From Agrococcus sp. SL85 (GTDB lineage Bacteria > Actinomycetota > Actinomycetes > Actinomycetales > Microbacteriaceae), in assembly GCF_026625845.1 (NCBI RefSeq), contig NZ_CP113066.1, forward strand, positions 806,001 through 870,000: a stretch of 64,000 nucleotides of DNA, given 5' to 3'. Below the pieces are notes generated by a model. It ran no database searches. It was not told the DNA's origin and was given only the letters and a program-made list of their open reading frames with translations. Position 1 is the first letter of the stretch. Every line of letters begins with the position of its first letter. Below, piece by piece: positions 17,754 to 27,423 of this stretch. A program made the translations under genes and the position numbers.

Positions 17754-18647
17754 TCACCAGCCGGTGACGAGCGGGAAGATCGGCAGCGCCTCCGGGTGGT
17801 GCGCGTGCACGATCACGAGGAACACGATGGCGTCGAACAGCAGGTGCACGGTGACGACGTAGGCGAGGTTCTTCGTCCACGAGAAGATCGCGCCCTGCAC
17901 GAGCGCGAACGGGATCGTGAGCCACGGCCCCCACGCCTGGTAGCCGAGCTCCCAGAGGAACGAGACGAAGATCGCCGCCTGCAGGAGGTTCGCGAGCCAC
18001 GGCCGGAAGTGGCGCAGCAGCAGCGTGTAGGCCGTGCAGATGAAGAACAGCTCGTCCCACAGGCCCACGGCGTTGACGCCGACGAACAGGCGCGCGATCT
18101 CGCCCGGCTCCTCGACCGCCGGCCAGTTGCGGTAGACCCCCGAGGTGAGGAAGTAGAACGGCAGGATCAGGTACGCGAGCACGATGACCGCGGCGATGTA
18201 GACCCACATCCGCCTCGTCCAGCGGCCGCCTCCCCACGGGAACCGGATGGCGTGCTCGCGGTAGCCCCAGCGCGAGATCGCGTACGGGATGAGCACGGCG
18301 CCGCCGAGCGCGACCGTGAAGCGGATCATGCCGGCGTCCGAGAGGTCGGCGTGGAGCGAGATGGTGCTGATGAACGCGAGCGCGATCGCGATGAGCGCGA
18401 GGTCGGAGCCGAGGCGGCTCGAGCGACCCGCGCGGTCGGTGAGGATGCCGCCCACGACGCCTGCGACGAGCGGCACGTAGCCCCAGTCGGTCATCGTCCA
18501 GAAGAGCAGCACCGCGCCGGCCGACACGAGGGCGGCAGGGACGATGGCGACGGGATGCGTCGCCGTGCCCTCGGCCGCGATCGGCGGCAGCTTGAGGCGA
18601 CCATCGGTGCGCTCGCGGGCGCCGGGGCTGCGCTCTGCCGTCGTCAC
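17754..18647 (-). CDS. CPBP-like intramembrane protein (divergent CAAX protease relative)
   Basis: 297 residues with about eight transmembrane segments. The region GLWDELFFICTAYTLLLRHF, followed later by NLAYVVTVHLLFD, resembles the two core motifs of CPBP (Abi) membrane proteases. The usual EE pair reads DE here, while the distal His is present. CPBP proteins process prenylated or peptide substrates or serve in bacteriocin immunity; this one may be inactive or have shifted chemistry. GTG 18647 is preceded at 6 bases by TACGCT, a leaderless-type promoter. It is divergent from the ABC exporter genes. Confidence 0.6.
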   Translation of the reverse strand: MTTAERSPGARERTDGRLKLPPIAAEGTATHPVAIVPAALVSAGAVLLFWTMTDWGYVPLVAGVVGGILTDRAGRSSRLGSDLALIAIALAFISTISLHADLSDAGMIRFTVALGGAVLIPYAISRWGYREHAIRFPWGGGRWTRRMWVYIAAVIVLAYLILPFYFLTSGVYRNWPAVEEPGEIARLFVGVNAVGLWDELFFICTAYTLLLRHFRPWLANLLQAAIFVSFLWELGYQAWGPWLTIPFALVQGAIFSWTKNLAYVVTVHLLFDAIVFLVIVHAHHPEALPIFPLVTGW

Positions 18648-18941
18648 GGCACCAGCGTACGGAGCGCGCCTGCGGGATCGCCGAGGCCGTCGGCCGACTC
18701 CGCCGCCTCCGCCGCCTCCCACTCCCCTTCCTCTCCGACAGCGCAGGCTCAGCGGCGCGCGGATCCGACCATCCCGCCTGCTCGCCGCTGAGCCTGCGAA
18801 ACTGAACGGGCGGCAAGGTGGGGCGGTCGTGGGAGGCGCAGAGGAGCGGCCGTCATCCCAGCGGATGATCCTCGTCCGACCCCGGTCGGAACGGGGCCGG
18901 ATCCGCTCGCGGCACGGCGCCCGGCGCGATGGACTGCCGTC
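18648..18941. other. Divergent intergenic region between the CPBP-like gene and the ABC exporter
   Basis: 294 bases without a gene. It holds the -10 box of the CPBP-like gene (18654-18659), a pyrimidine-rich stretch at about 18690-18740, and a GC-rich inverted segment around 18875-18900 (CCGAC-CCCG-GTCGG) that could be an operator for the exporter. No small open frame with a ribosome site was seen. Confidence 0.4.
18654..18659 (-). promoter_or_regulatory. -10 box for leaderless transcription of the CPBP-like gene
   Basis: TACGCT on the minus strand, 6 bases before GTG 18647. Confidence 0.45.
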
Positions 18942-19952
18942 ATGCAGACCTTCCAGCCCTCCGCGAACCGCCTCGACGCGGTCGCCCTCGCCCACGCCTA
19001 CGGCGACCCCGCGACACACGCGCGCGTGCTCGACGGCGTCTCCCTGACCATCGGCGCCGACGGCCCGGAGGCCGTCGCGATCATGGGTCCCTCCGGCTCC
19101 GGCAAGTCGACGCTGCTCCACGTGCTCGCCGGCATCGTCGGCCCCCAGGGCGGCCGCGTCGCCTGGCGCGGCCGCGAACTCGCCTCGATGCGCGACGCCG
19201 AGCGCACGCGCCTGCGGCGCAGCGACTTCGGCTTCGTCTTCCAGTCGGGGCAGCTGCTGCCCGAGCTGCCCGCGGTCGAGAACGTCGCCCTGCCGCTGCT
19301 GCTCGCCGGCCAGGCCCGCGGCCGGGCCGAGGCGCACGCGGCCGAGCTGCTGGGCCGGCTCGGCCTCGCGGGCCTCGAGTCGCGCCGCCCGGGCGAGCTC
19401 TCTGGCGGCCAGGCGCAGCGCGTCGCGATCGCCCGCGCGCTCGTCGGCAGCCCCGGCATCGTCTTCGCCGATGAGCCCACGGGCGCCCTCGACCGCTCCA
19501 CGGGCACCGCGGTCATGAGCCTGCTCATCGGCGCGACGCTGGGCCACGGCGCCTCGCTCGTGGTCGTGACGCACGACCCGGAGGTCGCGGCGGCGTGCTC
19601 GCGCATCGTGCGCCTGCAGGACGGCCGCGTCGTCGGCGACGAGCGGACGGATGCGGCTGCCGCGGCGGCCGAGGAGCACGGCGGGTTCGTGCACGCCGGG
19701 GCGGGGCACGGCGCTCCGACGCACAGCACTCCGACGCACAGCACTCCGACGGCCGTCGCGCCGGTGCCGGCGGCCGCTCCCGCTCCCTCCCCCGCGCCCT
19801 CCTACGGCGCCACGCGCGCGGGCGTGCCGCTCCCTGGCGTGCCGGCCGCGCAGCCGACCGTGCCGCAGGACTGGCGCGGCACGGGCGGCCCCGTGCCCAA
19901 CCCGGCCGCGCGCCTCCAGCACCCGCAGCGCCACCAGGGCGGCGCGCGATGA
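18942..19952 (+). CDS. ABC transporter ATP-binding protein (MacB/LolD type)
   Basis: 336 residues. The Walker A motif is GPSGSGKST, the signature is [17 protein letters not shown] and the Walker B is [12 protein letters not shown], with DEPTGALD typical of MacB/LolD exporters. The ATPase domain ends near residue 230. The last about 100 residues are a Pro/Ala/Thr-rich tail with a short tandem repeat ([11 protein letters not shown]), probably disordered and unusual for the family. The stop overlaps the permease start (ATGA). Exporters of this type move peptides, lipoproteins or antibiotics; the substrate is unknown. Confidence 0.9.
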   Translation: MQTFQPSANRLDAVALAHAYGDPATHARVLDGVSLTIGADGPEAVAIMGPSGSGKSTLLHVLAGIVGPQGGRVAWRGRELASMRDAERTRLRRSDFGFVFQSGQLLPELPAVENVALPLLLAGQARGRAEAHAAELLGRLGLAGLESRRPGELSGGQAQRVAIARALVGSPGIVFADEPTGALDRSTGTAVMSLLIGATLGHGASLVVVTHDPEVAAACSRIVRLQDGRVVGDERTDAAAAAAEEHGGFVHAGAGHGAPTHSTPTHSTPTAVAPVPAAAPAPSPAPSYGATRAGVPLPGVPAAQPTVPQDWRGTGGPVPNPAARLQHPQRHQGGAR

Positions 19953-21259
19953 CCGCGCTGCGGCTCTGGGTGCGGCTCGGCCGCGCCACCGGCCCCCGCG
20001 CGACCGACGTGCTGAGCGCCGTCGCGTTCGCCTTCGCCACCGCGGCGCTCCTCGCCGTCCTCGGCGGCGTCAACGCCTTCCGCCTCCGCTTCGAGACCGG
20101 CGCCGTCGAGCCGGACGTCGGGATGTTCGTGCTGACGCTCTCCGGCGTCGCCTCGGCGCTCCTGCTGCCGGCCGTCTGGACGCTCGCGCAGGCCGCGGTG
20201 CGCCTCGCGATCGCCCGCCGCGACGACCGCCTCGCAGCCCTCAGGCTCGCGGGCGCCACGCGCGGCCAGGTGACCGCGATGGCCGTGCTCGACGCGGTCG
20301 CGCAGGCGCTCGTCGGTGGCCTCGTGGGCGCCCTGCTCGCGCTCGCCGTGACGCCCGGCATCGCGCGCATCGAGTTCCAGGGCCTCCCGTTCACGACGGC
20401 CGAGCTGCTGCCGCCGTGGTGGGTGTGGCTCGCGGCGATCGGCGCGGTCGTCCTCATCGCCCTCGGCGCGGCCCTCGCCTCGCTCCGGCGCGTGCACGTG
20501 ACGCCGCTCGGGGTCGCGCAGCGCGTGCGGCCGAAGCGGCTCTCGCTCTGGCGGATCCTCGGCTTCGGCCTCGCGGTCGCCGCCTACGTCGTCGTGGTCG
20601 GCTCCGGCTGGATCGACGCGGGCATGGCCGTCTCGCTCGCGCTCATCTCGATCCTCGTGCTCTCGTACTCGCTCATCGGCCCGCTCGTGATCCAGGGCGT
20701 CGCGTGGCTCGTGGCGAAGGGCGCGCGATCGCCCGCGACGCTGCTCGCGGCGCGGCGCGTGGTCGACGACCCGCGCGGCGCGTTCAACGTGGTGGGCGCG
20801 ATGGCGATCGCCGTCATGGCCGGCGGCTTCGCGAGCCTCGCCCCTGCCACCGCGGGCGGCGCGCCCGACCAGATGTCGCAGGACATCGCGACGGGCGCCG
20901 CCCTCACGATCGCGATCGCGGGCGTGCTGGGGGCCGTGCTCGCGGGCATCGCGCAGTCGGCCAAGGTGCTCGACCAGCGCCGCGAGCACCAGGCGATGCA
21001 CCGGATGGGCGTGGAGCTGCCGACGATGCGCGCCGCGATCGTGCGGCAGGTGACGCTGCCGCTCGTCGTCGCCGTGGGCGGCGCGGCGGGCGTGGCGCTG
21101 CTGCTCATCGTGCCGACCTTCATGCTGTGGCTCTCGTCGCCCGACTCCGTGCTCATGTGGGGGCTCATCTCGGTGCTGTCGGTCGTCGCCGTGCTCGGCG
21201 CCACCGCGAGCGCCCTGCCGCTCGTGCGCCGCGTCGCGACGGAGGCGGCGCCGGCCTGA
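19949..21259 (+). CDS. ABC transporter permease (FtsX/MacB type)
   Basis: 436 residues with two FtsX-like units. Each has hydrophobic segments around a coupling region: LAALRLAGATRGQVTAM in the first, and HQAMHRMGVELPTMRAA in the second. Eight or more membrane segments are likely (for example VLSAVAFAFATAALLAVLGG near the start). It is translationally coupled to the ATPase gene. The large extracytoplasmic domain of true MacB is absent, so this is closer to the two-repeat actinobacterial exporters. It is followed by a gene-free, repeat-filled region. Confidence 0.87.
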   Translation: MTALRLWVRLGRATGPRATDVLSAVAFAFATAALLAVLGGVNAFRLRFETGAVEPDVGMFVLTLSGVASALLLPAVWTLAQAAVRLAIARRDDRLAALRLAGATRGQVTAMAVLDAVAQALVGGLVGALLALAVTPGIARIEFQGLPFTTAELLPPWWVWLAAIGAVVLIALGAALASLRRVHVTPLGVAQRVRPKRLSLWRILGFGLAVAAYVVVVGSGWIDAGMAVSLALISILVLSYSLIGPLVIQGVAWLVAKGARSPATLLAARRVVDDPRGAFNVVGAMAIAVMAGGFASLAPATAGGAPDQMSQDIATGAALTIAIAGVLGAVLAGIAQSAKVLDQRREHQAMHRMGVELPTMRAAIVRQVTLPLVVAVGGAAGVALLLIVPTFMLWLSSPDSVLMWGLISVLSVVAVLGATASALPLVRRVATEAAPA

Positions 21260-21261
21260 CC

Positions 21262-21333
21262 GGGCTGGCCGCGCTGGCCGGGCTGGCCGGCTCGGCCGGG
21301 CTGGCCGCGCTGGCCGGGCTGGCCGGCCCGGCC
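21262..21333. repeat. Tandem 36-bp x2 array built of 9-bp units
   Basis: Eight 9-bp units follow directly: GGGCTGGCC, GCGCTGGCC, GGGCTGGCC, GGCTCGGCC, then the same four again with the last as GGCCCGGCC. The higher-order period is 36 bp. The array begins 3 bases after the permease stop codon. Confidence 0.85.
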
Positions 21334-21376
21334 GACCCGCTCCAGCCCGCCTCGCGGGTGCCGCCGCTGCTCGCGC

Positions 21377-21430
21377 GAGTGGCGGCATCCGGCGCTGAGT
21401 GGCGGCATCCGGCGCCGAGTGGCGGCATTC
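21377..21430. repeat. 20-bp direct repeat, about 2.7 copies
   Basis: GAGTGGCGGCATCCGGCGCT at 21377-21396, a near-identical copy at 21397-21416, and a partial copy GAGTGGCGGCATTC at 21417-21430. Its core GAGTGGCG is inverted relative to CGCCACTC in the 40-bp repeat downstream. Confidence 0.85.
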
Positions 21431-21441
21431 TGTCCTGATTC

Positions 21442-21521
21442 GTCGCCACACCCCGCACATCGTCGCCACTCGAGGGCAGATGTCGCCACACCCAGCACAT
21501 CGCCGCCACTCGAGGGCAGGT
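21442..21521. repeat. 40-bp direct repeat, two copies
   Basis: The copy at 21442-21481 and the copy at 21482-21521 are adjacent and nearly identical. Both run from GTCGCCACACCC through CGCCACTCGAGGGCAG. Together with the 20-bp array they can fold into long stems. Confidence 0.85.
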
Positions 21522-21567
21522 GCCGCCCATCAGCCGGACCGGGAGGGGCCAAACCGGACGGAGCGGG

Positions 21568-21679
21568 TCCGGAGTCCAGGTTCCGGGACCCGGAATCCGG
21601 GACCCGGACTCTGGGATCCGGAGTTCGGCGTCCGGGATACGGGATCCGGAGATCGGCGTCCGGGATACGGGTCCGGGCG
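21568..21679. repeat. 14-bp periodic array, about eight units
   Basis: Units related to TCCGGGACCCGGAA follow at 14-base spacing (for example 21582-21595 and 21596-21609). The later part forms a 28-bp doublet at 21623-21650, repeated at 21651-21677. Each unit is itself nearly palindromic. It ends about 20 bases before the stop of the convergent fgd gene. The whole 21260-21698 gap contains no credible gene. Confidence 0.8.
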
Positions 21680-21698
21680 GCGGCGAGCGCCGCTCGCG

Positions 21699-22691
21699 TC
21701 AGCGCGCGGGCAGCAGCGGGAGGACGTCCTCGGTGAACTGGGTGAGGAAGCGGCGCTGGTCGTGGCCGGGTCCGTGGAAGACGAGGTGCGTGAAGCCGAG
21801 GCCGACGTAGTGCGCGATCGCGGCCGCGACCTCCTCGGGATCCGAGCCCACGATCCAGCGCTTCGCCACCTGCTCGATCGGCAGCTCGTCGGCGAGGCGC
21901 TGCATCTCGATCGGGTCGTGCACCGAGTGCTTCTGCTCCTGCGTGAGCGAGAGCGCGGCCCAGAAGCGGGTCGCCTCGAGCGCAGCCTCCGGATCGCGGT
22001 CGTACGAGACCTTGATCTCGATCATGCGGTCGACCTCCGCCGACGCTCGCCCCTGCCGCTCGAGGCCCTCCTCGAGCGACGCCACGATCGTGCCGCGGTA
22101 GTAGTCGTCGCCCTTGCCGGAGGTGCAGATGTGGCCGTCGGCGAAGCGCGCGGCGTAGCGCGTCGTCGCGGGCCCGCCGCCGGCGACGTAGATCGGGATG
22201 GGCCGCTCGGGCCGGTCGTAGATCGTGGCGCCGTGCAGCGAGTAGAAGTCGCCGTCGAAGTCGACGCGCTCGTCCTGCCACAGCCGGCGCATGACGCGCA
22301 CCGACTCCCGCAGCCGCGCGAAGCGCTCGCCGAGCTCGGGGAACTCGACGCCGATCGCCTGCTCGTTGAGCGACTCGCCCGTGCCGACGCCGAGGATGAG
22401 GCGGCCCGGATGCACCTGCCCGAGCGTCGCGAACTGCTGCGCGACGACCGCCGGGTGGTAGCGGAGCGTGGGCGTGAGCACCGAGGTGCCGAGCACGATC
22501 GAGCGGGTGCGCTCGAGCGCCATGCCGAGCCACGCGACCGCGTTCGGCGCGTGGCCGCCCTCGTGCCGCCAGGGCTGGAGGTGGTCGGAGATGAACGCCG
22601 AGTCGAGCCCGACCTCCTCCGCGAGGGCCACGAGCTCGAGGAGCTCGGCCGGGGAGAACTGTTCGGCGCTCGCCTTGTAGCCGTACCGCAT
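21699..22691 (-). CDS. fgd: F420-dependent glucose-6-phosphate dehydrogenase
   Basis: 330 residues. It oxidises glucose-6-phosphate while reducing cofactor F420. Similarity to mycobacterial Fgd1 is high along the whole chain: [14 protein letters not shown] start ([18 protein letters not shown]), [15 protein letters not shown] with the catalytic Asp36/His37/Trp41, [25 protein letters not shown] with the conserved Glu, [17 protein letters not shown], and [13 protein letters not shown]. This implies that the organism makes F420. ATG 22691 has no ribosome site and TTGACT sits 6 bases upstream. It is followed on the same strand by putA's 3' end region and converges with the ABC exporter. Confidence 0.88.
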   Translation of the reverse strand: MRYGYKASAEQFSPAELLELVALAEEVGLDSAFISDHLQPWRHEGGHAPNAVAWLGMALERTRSIVLGTSVLTPTLRYHPAVVAQQFATLGQVHPGRLILGVGTGESLNEQAIGVEFPELGERFARLRESVRVMRRLWQDERVDFDGDFYSLHGATIYDRPERPIPIYVAGGGPATTRYAARFADGHICTSGKGDDYYRGTIVASLEEGLERQGRASAEVDRMIEIKVSYDRDPEAALEATRFWAALSLTQEQKHSVHDPIEMQRLADELPIEQVAKRWIVGSDPEEVAAAIAHYVGLGFTHLVFHGPGHDQRRFLTQFTEDVLPLLPAR

Positions 22692-22742
22692 GGATCCAGT
22701 CAAGCACCCGCGGTCGAGGGTCGGCTGGCTGCGGGGCCTCGT

Positions 22743-22826
22743 GACGCGTGCGGCCGCGCCGCGCGCTCCTCGACCAGCAGGGCAGACGCGTGCGGCCGCG
22801 CCGCGCGCCCCTCGACCGGCGGGGCA
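22743..22826. repeat. 42-bp direct repeat, two copies, between fgd and putA
   Basis: The unit beginning GACGCGTGCGGCCGCGCCGC occupies 22743-22784 and again 22785-22826 with three or so substitutions. It fills most of the gap downstream of putA and upstream of fgd. Confidence 0.8.
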
Positions 22827-22846
22827 GCGCGCAGCGCAGCCCCGCG

Positions 22847-25800
22847 CTACACGGGCAAGCCGACGAACGCCTTGTCGGGGTTGCCGAAGCGGTGCGCGGT
22901 GATCGAGATCGCCTGCTCGCGCAGGAACGGCAGCAGCTCGATGCGGCCCTCGGAGGAGACCGGCCCGTCGTAGACGGCGACCCGGGGGTTCCCCGCGAGC
23001 GCCTCGCGCAGCCCCGCCGCGGTGCCGGCGACGCGGATGCGCCGCACGGGCTCGGTGTCGTGGGCGATGCCGAGCGCGTCCTCGCGGTGGGCGGGCTCGA
23101 GCGCCTCCCCCGAGGCGACGCGCGCCAGGAAGCTCGCGTCGTCCTCGACGGTCGTCTCCTCGATCCGCACGTGCGGCACCGCGCTCGCCGCGAGGCGCGC
23201 GACGCCCGCGGGCACCTCGATCGCCGTCGACACGCGCACCTTGGAGCGCGTGCGCGCCGCCGCGGCGAGGAGGCGCACGAGCTCACCCGCCGACGCGTCC
23301 TCGGCGATGCGCAGCAGCACCTCGGTCGGCCGGTAGCGGAAGACGTTGCGCTCGACGCCGAGGTCCGAGACGTCGCGGGAGACGCCGAACTCCTCCTCCC
23401 ACGCGCGCTCGTCGCTGTTGGCGCCCGCGCGCACGCGGTCGAACTCCTCGAAGCCGAGGGCGGGGGTCGCCGCCTCGATGAGCTCGGCGACGCGCCGCTC
23501 GAGCCCACGCAGGCGCACCGACTCCTTCGGCTCCGCGAACAGCGGCTCCCAGTCGACGAGCGTCGCGAGGTAGTTCGGGCCGCCCGCCTTCGCGCCGGGG
23601 CCCACCTGCGAGAGCTTCCAGCCGCCGAAGGGCTGGCGGCGCACGATGGCGCCCGTGATGCCGCGGTTGACGTAGAGGTTGCCCGCCTGCACCTCGTCGA
23701 GCCACAGCGCGACCTCGTCGGGGTCGAGCGAGTGGATGCCCGCGGTGAGGCCGTACTCGGTGGCGTTCTGCACCTCGATCGCCTCCTCGAGCGTGTCGAC
23801 CTCGATGAGCGAGAGGTGCGGCCCGAAGAACTCCGTGAGGTGCGTCTCGGTGCCGGGCAGCACGGCGTCGCGGATGCCGGGCGACCACACGCGGCCCTCG
23901 GCGTCGAGCCGCTTCGGCTCGAGCAGCCACTCCTCGCCGTCCTCGAGCGTCGTGAGCGCGCGCAGCAGCTTGCCCTGCGCGGGCTCGATGACGGGGCCGA
24001 CGTGCGTGCGCGCGTCGAGCGGCGAGCCGACGCGCAGCGTGCTGGCGGCGTCGACGAGCTGGCGGCGGAAGCGCTCGGAGTCGCCGACCGAGTCGACGAG
24101 GATCGCGATCGAGGCCGCCGAGCACTTCTGGCCCGCGTGCATGAAGGCGCTCCTGACGACGTCGGCGGCCGCGAGGTCGAGGTCGGCCGAGGGCGTGACG
24201 ATGATGGCGTTCTTGCCGCTCGTCTCGGCGAGCAGCGGCAGGTCGGAGCGCCACGAGGTGAAGAGCCCCGCGGTCTCGGACGAGCCGGTGAGGATGAGCC
24301 TGCCGACGGCCGGGTGGGTGATGAGGCGCTTGGAGACCTCGCCCTCCTCCATGTCGCACAGCACGAGCACGTCGCGCGGCACGCCGGCCTCCCACAGCGC
24401 CTCGACCATGACGGCGGCGGAGCGGCGGGCCTGCGGCGCGGGCTTGATGATGACGGCGGAGCCGGTGGCGAGCGCGGCGGTGACGCCGCCGCACGGGATC
24501 GCCACGGGGAAGTTCCACGGCGGCGTCACGACGGTGAGGGCGACGGGCACGGGGCGCGCGTCCTGCACCTGCTCGAGCGCCACGGCCTGCTCGGCGTAGT
24601 AGCGGGCGAAGTCGATCGCCTCCGACACCTCGGGGTCGGCCTCCGCGAGCGTCTTGCCCGTCTCGGCCATCATCACCTCGATGAGGCGGCCGCGGTAGAC
24701 GCCGAGGGCCGTCGCGGCCTCGCGCAGGATGTTCGCGCGCCGCTTGGCGCCGAGGCCGGCCCAGCGGGCGCCCGCCTGCGCGGTGCGGTCGATGCGGCGC
24801 TCGAGCGTGTCGGCGTCCTCGATGCGGTTGGCGCGCAGGGTCTGCAGGCCGAGCTCGCTCGTGGCGGCGCGCGCGATGATGCGGCGCCCCCAGTCGCGGT
24901 TCGAGCCGAGCGAGGGATCGGTGTCGGGCTCGTTCTCGAAGCCCTTGGGGTTCGAGACCGAGACGCTCAGGTCGCCCAGGCGGTCCTGCGTGCGGTTCGG
25001 GCGCGGATCGCCCGCGGCATCCTCGCGCTGCAGGAGCGCGAGCGAGTGCAGGAAGCGGTCGCGCTCGCGCTGGAACACGGGCGCCTCGTGCATGTCGAAC
25101 ATCCCCGACATGAAGTTCTCGCCCGAGGCGTTCTCCTCGAGCCGGCGGATGAGGTACGCGACGGCGGCGTCGAACTGGCTCGGCCGCACGACGGGCGTGT
25201 AGAGGATGAGGTGCGCGAACTCGTCAGCGACGGCCGCGCGGTGCTCGGCGGCCATGCCGAGCAGCATCTCGGCGTCGACGCGGTCGCGGGTGCCGTGGTG
25301 GCGGGCGAGCTCGGCCGCGTACGCGAGGTCGAAGAGGTTGTGGCTCGCGACGCCCACGCGCACGGCGGCGGCGTGCTCGGGGCGTAGCGCCTCGCGCAGC
25401 ACGCGCTTGTAGTTGGCGTCGCTCGAGGCCTTCGACGGCAGCACGGCGAGCGGCCAGTCGTGCACGGCCGAGTCGACCCGCTCCATCGCGAGGTTCGCGC
25501 CCTTGACGACGCGCACCTTGATGCCCGCGCCGCCCTGCGCCTTCCGCTCCTTCGCGAAGGCCGCGAGGCGCCGGTAGGCGGCCAGCGCGTCCGGCAGGTA
25601 GGCCTGCAGCACGATGCCGGCCTCGAGCCCGGCGAGCTCGGGTCGCGAGAGCAGCCGCTCGAAGACCGCGATCGTGAGGTCGAGGTCGCGGTACTCCTCC
25701 ATGTCGAGGTTGATGAACTTCGTCGGGCTCGCCTGCGCGGCGATGCGGTAGAGCGGCAGCAGGCGCTCGACGACCCGCTCGACGGTCTCGTCGAACGCCC

Positions 25801-27298
25801 ACATCTGCAGCTGCGGCGCCATCGAGGAGACCTTGATCGAGACGTAGTCGACGTCGGGGCGCTGCAGCAGCTCGGTGGTGCCCGCGAGGCGGCCCGCGGC
25901 CTCCTCCTCGCCCAGCACGGCCTCGCCGAGCAGGTTGATGTTGAGGCGCGTGCCGTCCGCGCGGAGCTTCGCGAGCGGGCGCCCGAGGCGCGCGGGGGTC
26001 GCGTCGATCACGAGGTGCGAGACCATCTCGCGCATCGCGCGCTTGGCGATGGGGATGACGAGCCGCGGCGCGATGAGGCCGACGCCGCCGCCGAGCGAGA
26101 TGCCGAGCTTCAGGTACCAGTCGAGGAAGCCGGGGATGTCGCGGCTGAGCGCCTCGAAGTTGCGCGCGCTGACGCGCGGGTCCTCCGGGCGCACGACCTT
26201 GTCGACGAAGCCGATGGCGAAGTCGAGGCCGTGCGGATCCTTGAGGAGGCCCGCGAGGCGCTCGGCGGAGGCGTCGCGCTTCGCGATCGCGGGGCGAGCG
26301 AGCCACTGCTCGACGCGGGCGATCGCGGCGAGGGCGACCGGGTCGTCGGTCGCGGGCTCGGAGAGCTCCATCGGCTCGGTGGGGGCGACGACGGGCGGGG
26401 CGACGGGGGTCGGCTCGGCGGCCCGCTCGGGCTCGGGCTCGGGATTCGGCTCGGGATCCGGCTCGGCCACCGGCTCCGGCTCGGCCACCGGCTCCGGCTC
26501 AGCCACCGGAACCGGAGCTGCCTCCGGCTCGGGGGCCACCGGCATCGGCTCGCTGACCGGCGCCGGCTCAGCGACGACCCGCGGCTCGGGCTCGGCGGCA
26601 GGCTCGGACGCCGCGATCGGCGTGGGCTCCGAGGCAGCCTCAGGCTCGGCGGCGGGCGCGGGATCCGCGGCAGGCGCGGGCACCGAGCGCGCGACGGGCA
26701 CGTCGGCGGGCACGATGGGCGCCGACAGCGCCGCGCGGGGGTCGGGCGAGCCGCCGGCCGCTGCGGGCCGCTCGGCCGGCGTCGAGGCCGCCTCGGCCTC
26801 GGACCGCACGGCGCGCGCCTCCTCCGGCACCGGGGCGAGCGAGGCCGCCTCGAGCTCGGCCTGCAGCTCGACGGCGTCCATCTGCACGGTCGGCACCTCG
26901 GCGACGTCGGTCGAGAGCGACCATCCGGCCTTCGGCGGCTCGCTCGCGTCGCGCCCCGGCACGGCCACGGGCTCGTAGGGGCGGATGGCCGCGGCGAGCG
27001 TCGCCTCGTCGACCTCGAACGCGGGGCCGGTGTCGGCGGCCGGCTCGGCGGGCGCCGGCTCGGCGGGCGCGGGCTCGGCGGGCGCGGGCTCGGCGGGCGC
27101 TGGCTCGACGGCCGCAGGCGCGACGCGCTCCGACGCCCCGACCTCCTCGGCCGATCGCTCGGCGGCGGTCGGCTCCCGCGTCGCCGCGTCGTCGCCGTCG
27201 GCGCCCTCGGCGGGACGGGCGGGCTGGTCGGCGTCGGCCTGCTCGATGCCCTCGGCGATGAGGGCGTCGAAGTCGTCCGGCCTGGACTGGTCGCTCAT
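22847..27298 (-). CDS. putA: Bifunctional proline dehydrogenase / glutamate-semialdehyde dehydrogenase with long disordered N-terminus
   Basis: 1483 residues. It oxidises proline to glutamate by FAD-linked proline dehydrogenase and then NAD-linked P5C dehydrogenase. Residues about 1-310 are low-complexity, rich in Pro/Ala/Glu with tandem PAPAE and EPEPVA units, and have no counterpart in standard PutA. The ProDH barrel spans about 320-720 ([32 protein letters not shown]). The aldehyde dehydrogenase spans about 810-1270, with [11 protein letters not shown], catalytic Glu1025 in [10 protein letters not shown] and nucleophile Cys1059 in GQKCSAAS. A divergent C-terminal domain ends the protein. 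ATG 27298 has TACGAT 7 bases upstream. It shares pathway intermediates with RocD. Confidence 0.93.
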   Translation of the reverse strand: MSDQSRPDDFDALIAEGIEQADADQPARPAEGADGDDAATREPTAAERSAEEVGASERVAPAAVEPAPAEPAPAEPAPAEPAPAEPAADTGPAFEVDEATLAAAIRPYEPVAVPGRDASEPPKAGWSLSTDVAEVPTVQMDAVELQAELEAASLAPVPEEARAVRSEAEAASTPAERPAAAGGSPDPRAALSAPIVPADVPVARSVPAPAADPAPAAEPEAASEPTPIAASEPAAEPEPRVVAEPAPVSEPMPVAPEPEAAPVPVAEPEPVAEPEPVAEPDPEPNPEPEPERAAEPTPVAPPVVAPTEPMELSEPATDDPVALAAIARVEQWLARPAIAKRDASAERLAGLLKDPHGLDFAIGFVDKVVRPEDPRVSARNFEALSRDIPGFLDWYLKLGISLGGGVGLIAPRLVIPIAKRAMREMVSHLVIDATPARLGRPLAKLRADGTRLNINLLGEAVLGEEEAAGRLAGTTELLQRPDVDYVSIKVSSMAPQLQMWAFDETVERVVERLLPLYRIAAQASPTKFINLDMEEYRDLDLTIAVFERLLSRPELAGLEAGIVLQAYLPDALAAYRRLAAFAKERKAQGGAGIKVRVVKGANLAMERVDSAVHDWPLAVLPSKASSDANYKRVLREALRPEHAAAVRVGVASHNLFDLAYAAELARHHGTRDRVDAEMLLGMAAEHRAAVADEFAHLILYTPVVRPSQFDAAVAYLIRRLEENASGENFMSGMFDMHEAPVFQRERDRFLHSLALLQREDAAGDPRPNRTQDRLGDLSVSVSNPKGFENEPDTDPSLGSNRDWGRRIIARAATSELGLQTLRANRIEDADTLERRIDRTAQAGARWAGLGAKRRANILREAATALGVYRGRLIEVMMAETGKTLAEADPEVSEAIDFARYYAEQAVALEQVQDARPVPVALTVVTPPWNFPVAIPCGGVTAALATGSAVIIKPAPQARRSAAVMVEALWEAGVPRDVLVLCDMEEGEVSKRLITHPAVGRLILTGSSETAGLFTSWRSDLPLLAETSGKNAIIVTPSADLDLAAADVVRSAFMHAGQKCSAASIAILVDSVGDSERFRRQLVDAASTLRVGSPLDARTHVGPVIEPAQGKLLRALTTLEDGEEWLLEPKRLDAEGRVWSPGIRDAVLPGTETHLTEFFGPHLSLIEVDTLEEAIEVQNATEYGLTAGIHSLDPDEVALWLDEVQAGNLYVNRGITGAIVRRQPFGGWKLSQVGPGAKAGGPNYLATLVDWEPLFAEPKESVRLRGLERRVAELIEAATPALGFEEFDRVRAGANSDERAWEEEFGVSRDVSDLGVERNVFRYRPTEVLLRIAEDASAGELVRLLAAAARTRSKVRVSTAIEVPAGVARLAASAVPHVRIEETTVEDDASFLARVASGEALEPAHREDALGIAHDTEPVRRIRVAGTAAGLREALAGNPRVAVYDGPVSSEGRIELLPFLREQAISITAHRFGNPDKAFVGLPV

Positions 27299-27305
27299 GC
27301 GGCAT

Positions 27306-27311
27306 ATCGTA
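27306..27311 (-). promoter_or_regulatory. -10 box upstream of putA
   Basis: TACGAT on the minus strand ends 7 bases before ATG 27298. Combined with the lack of a ribosome site, this suggests a leaderless putA message. Confidence 0.45.
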
Positions 27312-27423
27312 TGCGTGCGGGCACCCGCACCCGGCCGCTCGAGCGTCCGCAGGGCCTCCTGCGCACGACTCTTGCGCCACGGCGCAACGACGCGCCCGCC
27401 CACCGCCTGTGAGGAGCAAGAGC

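Noticed and set aside
21260..21698. Possible CRISPR array
   Set aside because: The repeats are directly adjacent with no unique spacers, and unit lengths of 9, 14, 20, 36 and 40 bp differ. No cas genes are present.
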